NCBI GenBank assembly: GCA_964461455.1
Contig: CAYWUJ010000055.1
Coordinates: 1 to 12,640 of the forward strand
Direction: 5' to 3'
Source: UBA1413 sp964461455
GTDB taxonomy: Bacteria > Bacteroidota > Bacteroidia > Bacteroidales > Prolixibacteraceae
Length of the DNA: 12,640 bases
The translations under genes and the position numbers were made by a program. The notes beneath the pieces are model-generated. The model was not told the origin of the DNA. It did not search any database and saw nothing but the letters and a program-made list of their open reading frames with translations. Positions 7,479-12,640 of the stretch are shown here, piece by piece; positions within the stretch are counted from its first letter, which is position 1; the number at the start of each line of letters is the position of its first letter.

Positions 7479-8699
7479 TTATTTTTTACAATCTATTTTT
7501 CTGATAAAAATAAAGGATAATGCCACGATAACCATGAAAAAGAGGAAAAATCCCCTGAACCCGAAATTGCCGATGAGGAGACTTCCGGTAAGGGGGAACA
7601 ATGCCGGAAGGATATTTCCTGCCCCGGCGAAACCCGTATAAATGGCACGGTTCTCTTTTCCGGAGATCTCGAGCAACACCCCGTTCATGCTGATGGAATA
7701 GAGGGAAAAGATAACTCCCCCCAGAACAAAGAGGTATCGTAAAACGCGGGCATCCTGAACCAGCAGGGCTGCTCCGATCATCAACAGGGAGAGCCCGAAG
7801 TTGAGATAGAGGATATTGTTATACCTGATTTTGCGGGCGCTCAGAAATATCAGCAGGCTCACCGACACCATCCCCACGACTTTGAAAAGCAGGAAAAACC
7901 CGGTATCGCTGCTTTGCGCCCCCAGGGCTTCCCGGGCATAAAGCACTACAAAGGGTAAAAAAGAGATGATAATTCCCTGTGTATTGATGAATCCCAGGAA
8001 ATAGACCAGCTTTGGATTTTGGGAAAGCTCCTGTTTCAAAACGCGGATGAAGTCCCTGAATCCATTGATCTTCATGGCAGAAGGCGCAAACTCCCTGATT
8101 TTCCAGAATCCCCCTGAGGCTACCAGCAGCAATGCCCCTCCCAGGAAGAACATCATCCCGTAGTTGATCGGGAAACCCTGGGTTGCGAGAATTCTTTTGG
8201 CCAGAAAGGCGGAAAAGAACATGATGACGCCTGTCAATACCTGTTTCGCCGAGAAGAAGTGCTTTCTTTTCTCCTCCCCCACACTTTTTCCCAGGATATC
8301 GGTATAGCTGATGTTGGTAAAGGCTCCTGCCAGGGCAAAGAGGGTGATAAAGAAGAAAATAAACCAGAGCGTCAGTCCCGGGAAACGCCCGATCAGAAAG
8401 AGCAGGATGGCTCCCAGGGCAAAAAGGGCAAAAATACGGGCGTTGATGCCCAGCAGGAGATATTTCTTTTTGTAAGCCACGTTGCTGAGCATGGGGGCGA
8501 AAAAGAGCTGGGTGAAACTGGAGCCTCCGAGCAGGATGGTGGTCATGATTCCGATATGAAGGGCTCCTCCGCCCGATTCGATGATCATGGAGGGAATTAC
8601 GGTATCCACGTCCATGAAATTCTGGGCAAACGCCAGGAAGGCGGCATGCCAGAGAAAGGCGTAATAGTTACGGTCGGAGAGACGCCCGGGTTGGTTCAT
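7479..8699 (-). CDS. MFS transporter, probably for mannan oligosaccharides
   Basis: Inner-membrane transporter of the major facilitator superfamily, 406 residues, rich in hydrophobic segments compatible with about 12 membrane spans. Examples are the stretches around residues 86-104, 111-128, 180-198, 240-258 and 375-396. The cytoplasmic loop after about span 4 contains GEEKRKHFFSAKQ, the kind of basic loop seen in MFS proteins. It begins the leftward cluster and is followed after 8 bp by the GH26 lipoprotein. Related Bacteroidota mannan loci pair a GH26 mannanase with an MFS transporter for mannobiose. By that context the substrate is probably mannobiose or a similar short product; this is inference. 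No epimerase or phosphorylase for mannobiose lies in the window. Start ATG 8699 is the only one giving a full first membrane helix. Confidence 0.85.
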   Translation of the reverse strand: MNQPGRLSDRNYYAFLWHAAFLAFAQNFMDVDTVIPSMIIESGGGALHIGIMTTILLGGSSFTQLFFAPMLSNVAYKKKYLLLGINARIFALFALGAILLFLIGRFPGLTLWFIFFFITLFALAGAFTNISYTDILGKSVGEEKRKHFFSAKQVLTGVIMFFSAFLAKRILATQGFPINYGMMFFLGGALLLVASGGFWKIREFAPSAMKINGFRDFIRVLKQELSQNPKLVYFLGFINTQGIIISFLPFVVLYAREALGAQSSDTGFFLLFKVVGMVSVSLLIFLSARKIRYNNILYLNFGLSLLMIGAALLVQDARVLRYLFVLGGVIFSLYSISMNGVLLEISGKENRAIYTGFAGAGNILPALFPLTGSLLIGNFGFRGFFLFFMVIVALSFIFIRKIDCKK

Positions 8700-8734
8700 A
8701 CTGTAAAATCATGGGAAAGGCCCCGTTCAGGGAA

Positions 8735-8742
8735 CAAAAATA
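8735..8742 (-). promoter_or_regulatory. Candidate -7 element for the MFS-GH26 cluster
   Basis: Read on the minus strand, the sequence is TATTTTTG, an exact TAnnTTTG. It lies about 36 bp before the MFS start codon, a sensible leader length. No TTG is found at the expected -33 distance, so support is partial. It is divergent from the PQQ/maturase promoter, with 25 bp to that promoter's -33 element. Confidence 0.4.
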
Positions 8743-8767
8743 ACAATCCATTTGGTTTTCAGGAGTG

Positions 8768-8797
8768 TTGCGATTAATCCAGATCTCTCTATATTTG
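8768..8797 (+). promoter_or_regulatory. Promoter of the PQQ-lipoprotein/maturase unit
   Basis: TTG at 8768-8770 and TATATTTG at 8790-8797 match the Bacteroidota -33 and -7 elements with a 19-bp spacer, the preferred distance. This is the best promoter in the window. Transcription should start near 8803, giving a leader of about 20-25 nt before ATG 8826. Part of the -7 element lies in the palindrome TATTTG-T-CAAATA (8792-8804). Two tandem CCAAAAT copies (8805-8811, 8812-8818) follow and may be operator or leader elements. Confidence 0.65.
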
Positions 8798-8825
8798 TCA
8801 AATACCAAAATCCAAAATACGCAAT

Positions 8826-10160
8826 ATGACGATTCAACGCACCATTTTCCTGACCTTCGCAGCCTTGTTCCTCCTCTCCTGCCGGCTTTCCGGCGGTGAA
8901 AGGGAGACAGACGGCAACTGGCCGCAATGGCGCGGTCCCATGCACACGGGAGTTTCGCCCGATGGACGGGCACCGGTCACCTTCGGTGAAGCAAAAAACC
9001 TGAAATGGAAAACCGCCATCCCCGGAAAGGGTCATGCCACTCCCATCGTCTGGGGCGACAAGATCATTATCACCACTTCGGTGCCTACGGAGGAAAAATT
9101 CACAGAAGGTACCGCTCTTTCTGAGGAGGGGCAGCGCAGTCCAATGGGGGCCGTCCGCTCGGAATACCTCCATGAATACAAGGTGATCATGGTCGGCCGG
9201 AACGACGGCAAGATCCTCTGGGAGAAGAGCGTAGCCAAGGAGATGCCGCAGGAGGGGACCCACGACCTGGGGAGCTGGGCTTCCAACTCCCCGGGTACCG
9301 ACGGGGAACTCATCTTCGCCTATTTCGGTTCCAGGGGAATTCACTGTCTCGATTTTGAAGGGAACATTCTCTGGCAGAAAGATTTCGGCCAGCTGAACAA
9401 ACACATGAGCTTCGGGGAGGGAGAATCACCCTACCTTTACAAGGACCGGCTGTTCATACAGTGGGACCACAACGGGGAGTCTTTCCTGGTAGCCCTCGAT
9501 AAAAAAACGGGAAACGAGCTGTGGCGTGCCGGCCGCGATGAAGTGACTTCATGGGCCACTCCCCTGGTTATCGAAGTGAACGGCAAGGCCCAGGTGGTCA
9601 CCAGCGCCCCCAACCAGGTGCGGAGTTATGATGCGGAATCGGGAGAGCTGATCTGGACGGCCACGGGAATGACCCGCAACACCATTCCCAATCCGGTGTA
9701 TGACGACGGCATCCTTTACCTGGCCTCAGGTTTCCGCGGCAGCGCCCTGATGGCCATCGACCTTTCGAAAGCCAAAGGGGACATCACCGGGACCGACGCC
9801 ATTCTCTGGAGCTATAACCAGGATACCCCCTATACCCCCAACCTGCTGCTGATGGAGGGCAAACTATACTTTTTGAGGGTCAACAACGGCTTCCTCACCT
9901 GTCTCGACGCCCAAACCGGCCAGGTGGTCTATTCCAAACAGAAACTGGAGGGCATCAGCACCCTCTTCTCCTCCCCCACCGGGGCCGACGGAAAGATTTA
10001 CATCGCCTCCAAAGGGGTAGTACTGGTCATCAAGGCAGGAGATCAGTTTGAACTCCTGGCTTCCAACACTCTCGACGACGATTTCCACGCCTCACCGGTC
10101 ATCGTCGGCAACGACCTTATTCTGCGGGGCTTCAGCTCCCTATACTGCTTCTCAGAATAG
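8826..10160 (+). CDS. PQQ-type beta-propeller lipoprotein
   Basis: Predicted exported lipoprotein of 444 residues that folds as a beta-propeller of the PQQ/BamB-like type. The hydrophobic signal (about 7-18) ends in LLSC, with Cys19 as the lipidation site. A NWPQWRGP motif at 31-38 is typical of this quinoprotein-like group. Blade signatures of the form D-x-x-(T/S)-G-x-x-x-W recur at about 124-132 (NDGKILW), 173-183 (CLDFEGNILW), 222-233 (ALDKKTGNELW), 267-277 (YDAESGELIW), 309-328 and 358-369 (CLDAQTGQVVY). These suggest seven or eight blades. Such repeats do not prove PQQ binding, and I see no clear methanol-dehydrogenase catalytic residues, so a scaffold or sensor role is as likely as an enzyme. 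It sits in the envelope and is first in a unit with the sulfatase maturase, whose ATG is 11 bp downstream. The reason for this pairing is unknown. Confidence 0.85.
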   Translation: MTIQRTIFLTFAALFLLSCRLSGGERETDGNWPQWRGPMHTGVSPDGRAPVTFGEAKNLKWKTAIPGKGHATPIVWGDKIIITTSVPTEEKFTEGTALSEEGQRSPMGAVRSEYLHEYKVIMVGRNDGKILWEKSVAKEMPQEGTHDLGSWASNSPGTDGELIFAYFGSRGIHCLDFEGNILWQKDFGQLNKHMSFGEGESPYLYKDRLFIQWDHNGESFLVALDKKTGNELWRAGRDEVTSWATPLVIEVNGKAQVVTSAPNQVRSYDAESGELIWTATGMTRNTIPNPVYDDGILYLASGFRGSALMAIDLSKAKGDITGTDAILWSYNQDTPYTPNLLLMEGKLYFLRVNNGFLTCLDAQTGQVVYSKQKLEGISTLFSSPTGADGKIYIASKGVVLVIKAGDQFELLASNTLDDDFHASPVIVGNDLILRGFSSLYCFSE

Positions 10161-10171
10161 CACCGGAACGT

Positions 10172-11296
10172 ATGGACCAGGCTTCACGGGAATTCCAGAT
10201 ATTCGTCAAGCCGGTGGGCCCTGCGTGCAACCTCCGGTGTGACTATTGCTATTACCTTTCCCGGAAGGAACTCTTTTCCGGTGAAGCCTTCCCCCTGATG
10301 AAGGAGGAGCTTCTGGAAGAATACATCAGACAGCATATCGAAGCCACCACCGTTGAGACGGTCTTCTTCTCATGGCACGGGGGTGAGCCCACCCTGGCCG
10401 GACTGGAATTTTACAGGAAGGCCGTTGACCTGCAAAAGAGAATGCTTCCACAGGGAAAACGGCTCCTCAATGGCATCCAGACCAACGGCACCCTGCTCGA
10501 TGAAACGTGGTGCCGGTTTCTGGCCCGTGAAAATTTCATGGTGGGCATCAGTATCGACGGCCCTGAGGAGTTTCATAACCTGCACCGGAAAGACCGCCGG
10601 GGAAAAGGCAGCTTCACCGCTACCCTCAACGGATACCACCTGCTGCAGAAATTCGGAGTGACCACCGAAATCCTTTGTGTGGTTAATGCTTTCAACGCCG
10701 GCTATCCTTTGGAAATCTACCGTTTCTTTAAAGAGTCGGGAGCCAGGTATATCACATTTCTTCCCCTGGTGGAACAATTGCCCGGCCTGCCCGGTGGCGT
10801 GACCCCCTCAACGGTACCTGCCATGGCTTTCGGCCGTTTTTTGGCCACCATCTTCGACGAATGGGCGGAACACGATATCGGAACGGTCACCATCCAGACT
10901 TTCGAAGAGGCCCTGCGCGCCGCATTTGACCAGGAACATACCCTTTGCATTTTCAAGACCGGATGCGGGGGCGTCCCCGTGGTGGAAAATAACGGCGATG
11001 TTTACTCCTGCGATCATTATGTAAACCCTGACTACCGGCTGGGGAATCTTAGGAAACACTCCCTCTCTTATTATCTGGATTCACCCCGACAGAAAGCCTT
11101 CGGAGCCGCAAAAAAAACGACCCTGCCACGCTATTGCCGGGAGTGCCCGGTGCTGGAGATGTGCCATGGCGAATGCCCCAAAAACAGGTTTCTCACCACC
11201 CCCGACGGAGAACCCGGCCTCAATTACCTGTGTGCAGGATACAAACTCTTCTTCACCCACTGCCTTCCCATGGTGGAAACCCTGAAAGCGCTCTGA
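10172..11296 (+). CDS. Anaerobic sulfatase-maturating enzyme, radical SAM/SPASM
   Basis: Cytosolic radical SAM enzyme of 374 residues that oxidises the active-site Cys or Ser of sulfatases to formylglycine without oxygen. The radical SAM motif is CNLRCDYC (Cys19, Cys23, Cys26), followed by WHGGEP (68-73) for SAM binding. The C-terminal SPASM region has Cys259, 265, 280, 322, 325, 331, 335 and 354, enough for two auxiliary 4Fe-4S clusters (CRECPVLEMCHGEC). Asp281 directly after Cys280 matches the Asp proposed as general base in the Clostridium perfringens enzyme. As I recall that enzyme's numbering, the cysteine spacing matches with an offset of +4 to +6. The length is normal and no key residue is missing. 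No sulfatase is encoded in the window, so its substrate is elsewhere in the genome, or it has another target. It is cotranscribed with the upstream propeller lipoprotein (11-bp gap). Confidence 0.92.
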   Translation: MDQASREFQIFVKPVGPACNLRCDYCYYLSRKELFSGEAFPLMKEELLEEYIRQHIEATTVETVFFSWHGGEPTLAGLEFYRKAVDLQKRMLPQGKRLLNGIQTNGTLLDETWCRFLARENFMVGISIDGPEEFHNLHRKDRRGKGSFTATLNGYHLLQKFGVTTEILCVVNAFNAGYPLEIYRFFKESGARYITFLPLVEQLPGLPGGVTPSTVPAMAFGRFLATIFDEWAEHDIGTVTIQTFEEALRAAFDQEHTLCIFKTGCGGVPVVENNGDVYSCDHYVNPDYRLGNLRKHSLSYYLDSPRQKAFGAAKKTTLPRYCRECPVLEMCHGECPKNRFLTTPDGEPGLNYLCAGYKLFFTHCLPMVETLKAL

Positions 11297-11302
11297 TTTT
11301 TA

Positions 11303-11371
11303 GCACAAAAGAATTCCTACTTTTTGCACAACGGAATCCATATATTCTGCACAATAAAACCCGGAGTAGGA
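11303..11371 (+). repeat. Three decayed 23-nt units beginning GCACAA
   Basis: GCACAA occurs at 11303, 11326 and 11349, exactly 23 nt apart each time. Units 1 and 2 agree at about 16 of 23 positions (shared pattern GCACAA, then GAAT, C, TA, TT); unit 3 shares little beyond its first bases. Each of the first two is followed by a T-rich end joined to the next GCACAA. The period is not a multiple of three, so this is a DNA-level repeat and not a protein one. It lies directly before the ATPase relic. Confidence 0.4.
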
Positions 11372-11533
11372 TATATCGACGAAGCCGCTGAAAATCTTAA
11401 GAAATTTGCATCAAATATTGATACTTCCAAAATGGAATTACCGAAAACAATGAACATTATTACCGGAACAGGTATGAGCTATCGCCGACCAGATGGAATA
11501 CATGTGATTTCGTTGGCTTCCTTGGGAAAATAA
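11351..11533 (+). pseudogene. 3' remnant of a DUF4143-type AAA ATPase
   Basis: An open frame ending in TAA at 11531-11533 encodes about 60 residues. They resemble the extreme C-terminus of Bacteroidota ATP-binding proteins of the DUF4143 group: IKPG...IDEAAENL, then IDTSKMELPKTMNIITGTG, then YRRPDGIHVI and a final leucine-glycine-lysine. In intact members this tail has the form EAAKNL...ID..KM..P....I.TGTGY.YRR.DG.YV.PIG.L. The Walker A and B regions and about 300 upstream residues are missing, so the fragment cannot be a functional ATPase. An ATG at 11324 would give a 69-residue product, but its first nine residues come from the 23-nt repeats. Family assignment is from memory of the tail consensus. 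Base composition is lower in GC than the neighbouring genes, consistent with acquired DNA. Confidence 0.55.
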
Positions 11534-11534
11534 A

Positions 11535-11585
11535 GACACAAAGTCACTAAACCAGTTCTTCTTAGTGTCTTATAATCTTTGTGTT
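11535..11585. repeat. REP-like interrupted inverted repeat, possible terminator
   Basis: Outer arms ACACAAAG (11536-11543) and CTTTGTGT (11577-11584) pair over 8 bp, plus a G-T wobble. Inner arms CACTAA (11545-11550) and TTAGTG (11562-11567) pair over 6 bp around an 11-nt loop. The right side carries a 9-nt interruption. It lies 2 bp after the ATPase relic and 17 bp after the stop of the leftward hydrolase gene. On that strand it is followed by a T-rich CTTTATTTT, so it could end hydrolase transcription. The wording resembles dispersed palindromic elements of many Bacteroidota genomes. Confidence 0.5.
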
Positions 11586-11601
11586 GAAAATTCCTGATAG
11601 A

Positions 11602-12459
11602 CTATTTCAGCTTTTCCTTAAAGAAAGCCACCGTGCGGCTCCAGGCGAGTTTTGCCGCCTCTTCATTATACCGCTCAGGAGCAGAATCGTTGTTAAACCC
11701 ATGACCCGTTCCGGGATAGATAAACGATTGGAACTCCTTGCCGTTTTCCTTCAACGCTTCTTCAAAAGCTTCAATTCCGGCGTTGATTCTCTGGTCATTT
11801 TCGGCATAGTGGATGAGCAGTGGGGCTTTGATTTTGGGGACCTCCTCTGTTTTGGGCTGGCTTCCGTAATAAGGGACAGCTGCGTCGAGGCTGGGACAAT
11901 TTACCGCCACCTGGTTGGTCATGGCGCCGCCCCAGCAGAAGCCGGTGCACCCCACTTTTCCGTTTGACAGGGGGTGGGTCTTCAGGTATTTCACGGCAGC
12001 CACAAAATTCTTCGTGGTCTGAACAGGATCCAGTTGGCCCATCATGCCCCGGGCACCCGTAGTATCCTCCGGGGTTCCCCCGAGCGGACTCAGGGCATCG
12101 GGAGCCAACGCCAGAAATCCCTCCCCGGCCATGCGGCGCGTGACATCCCTGATGTGTTCATTCAGCCCGAAGATCTCCTGAATGACCACCACTGCAGGGA
12201 ATTTCTTTCCCCGCACAGGATGGGCCAGATATCCCTTCATCTCCATCGGTTCCGCAGGGTAGGTCATCGCCTCTGCCATTACTTTTTTCAGCTTCTCGCA
12301 TTTTTCGGCAGCCGAAAGGGTGTTGTTCTCCAGAACCGGGAGCAGGGTCAGGGCGGTGGCGGTACTTCCGGTCAGCAGGGCCAGCCTTTTAAGGAAATCA
12401 CGGCGACCGGTATGGCCGCTGCGGTAATCGTCATGCAACGCAATGATTTTGTCTTCCAT
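11602..12459 (-). CDS. Dienelactone hydrolase family protein with Tat signal
   Basis: Alpha/beta hydrolase of the dienelactone hydrolase family, 285 residues, predicted to be exported. The N-terminus carries a twin-arginine motif GRRDFLKRL (Arg19-Arg20) followed by a hydrophobic stretch (about 27-41) and an ALTLLP...SAAE region where cleavage may occur. The catalytic domain spans about 66-285. The Cys-Asp-His triad is visible: nucleophile Cys175 in GFCWGG, Asp222 in YAENDQRIN and His253 in GTGHGFN. Glu95 in VIQEIFGLN is the conserved glutamate that activates the nucleophile in this family. Natural substrates of exported members are mostly unknown; an ester or lactone is likely. It is monocistronic, leftward and divergent from the tRNA. 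I find no exact TAnnTTTG upstream; TAACTTTA at 12508-12501 is a one-mismatch candidate. Confidence 0.92.
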   Translation of the reverse strand: MEDKIIALHDDYRSGHTGRRDFLKRLALLTGSTATALTLLPVLENNTLSAAEKCEKLKKVMAEAMTYPAEPMEMKGYLAHPVRGKKFPAVVVIQEIFGLNEHIRDVTRRMAGEGFLALAPDALSPLGGTPEDTTGARGMMGQLDPVQTTKNFVAAVKYLKTHPLSNGKVGCTGFCWGGAMTNQVAVNCPSLDAAVPYYGSQPKTEEVPKIKAPLLIHYAENDQRINAGIEAFEEALKENGKEFQSFIYPGTGHGFNNDSAPERYNEEAAKLAWSRTVAFFKEKLK

Positions 12460-12549
12460 AGTTTATGTTATATTTTGGTTCATCGGCCTGGTGCTCACGA
12501 TAAAGTTACAAAAAATTGATTCCGGCCACCTTTCATTTTTGAAAAAGAG

Positions 12550-12557
12550 TAAATTTG
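12550..12557 (+). promoter_or_regulatory. -7 promoter element of the tRNA-Ala gene
   Basis: TAAATTTG fits TAnnTTTG exactly and is followed by CACG. It ends 8 bp before the first base of the tRNA, so transcription would start at or a few bases before the mature 5' end. No TTG is present at the -33 distance. Confidence 0.5.
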
Positions 12558-12565
12558 CACGCCAT

Positions 12566-12639
12566 GGGGGTATAGCTCAGTTGGCTAGAGCGCTACACTC
12601 GCACTGTAGAGGCCAGGGGTTCGACTCCCCTTATCTCCA
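12566..12639 (+). tRNA. tRNA-Ala (anticodon CGC)
   Basis: A complete 74-nt cloverleaf. Acceptor GGGGGTA (12566-12572) pairs with TATCTCC (12632-12638) and includes the G3-U70 wobble that defines alanine identity; A12639 is the discriminator. The D stem is GCTC/GAGC. The anticodon stem is CTACA/TGTAG with loop CTCGCAC, giving anticodon CGC at 12600-12602 (reads GCG). The variable loop is AGGCC. The T stem is AGGGG/CCCCT with loop TTCGACT. The final base of the window, C12640, could be the first C of an encoded CCA, but the window ends there. Confidence 0.93.
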
Positions 12640-12640
12640 C

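Noticed and set aside
8727..9404. Long open frame antisense to the propeller lipoprotein gene
   Set aside because: It overlaps a gene with clear signal peptide and propeller repeats, shows no recognisable motif, and is expected in a GC-rich window. The same holds for antisense frames at 6784-7641, 5711-6226, 3394-3933 and 8259-8777.
11303..11371. CRISPR array
   Set aside because: The 23-nt units are adjacent and degenerate, without unique spacers between identical repeats, and no cas gene is present.

Overview
The window looks like chromosomal DNA of a Bacteroidota bacterium, probably an anaerobic member of the Bacteroidales. The evidence is a type IX secretion (T9SS) C-terminal domain on a secreted enzyme, several promoters with the Bacteroidota -7 element TAnnTTTG, weak or absent Shine-Dalgarno sites, paired family 26 glycoside hydrolases, and an anaerobic-type sulfatase maturase. 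Coding density is high, with a moderately GC-rich base composition. No phage, insertion sequence, CRISPR array or replication origin was seen.

Left part (1-4428): a phosphoglucosamine mutase (glmM) cut by the window edge, then a convergent aldo/keto reductase. Next is a rightward unit of monofunctional aspartokinase (lysC) and methylenetetrahydrofolate reductase (metF), 12 bp apart. These two feed the carbon skeleton and the methyl group of methionine. The lysC leader is unusual. Behind a TAnnTTTG promoter it holds a 35-codon ORF whose stop overlaps the lysC start (ATGA), and the first part of that ORF forms a long inverted repeat.

Middle (4442-8699, leftward): a beta-mannan utilisation cluster. 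An MFS transporter is followed 8 bp later by a GH26 lipoprotein. Then come a perfect 11-bp hairpin and a second GH26 enzyme with a signal peptide, two tandem Ig-like modules and a T9SS sorting domain. The likely logic is extracellular and cell-surface cleavage of mannan, with uptake of the products by the MFS protein. No SusC/SusD pair, mannobiose epimerase or GH130 phosphorylase lies in the window.

Right part (8768-12640): a well-formed promoter (TTG, 19 bp, TATATTTG) drives a PQQ-type beta-propeller lipoprotein and, 11 bp later, a radical SAM anaerobic sulfatase maturase. No sulfatase is visible nearby. The next stretch (11297-11600) holds no intact gene. It contains three 23-nt-spaced repeat units, the 3' relic of what looks like a DUF4143-type AAA ATPase, and a REP-like interrupted hairpin. 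A leftward Tat-exported dienelactone hydrolase family protein follows, and a complete tRNA-Ala(CGC) with its own -7 element closes the window.

Most genes belong to well-known families. The parts most worth a second look are the lysC leader, the PQQ lipoprotein/maturase pair, the hairpin between the two GH26 genes, and the repeat/relic island at 11.3-11.6 kb.
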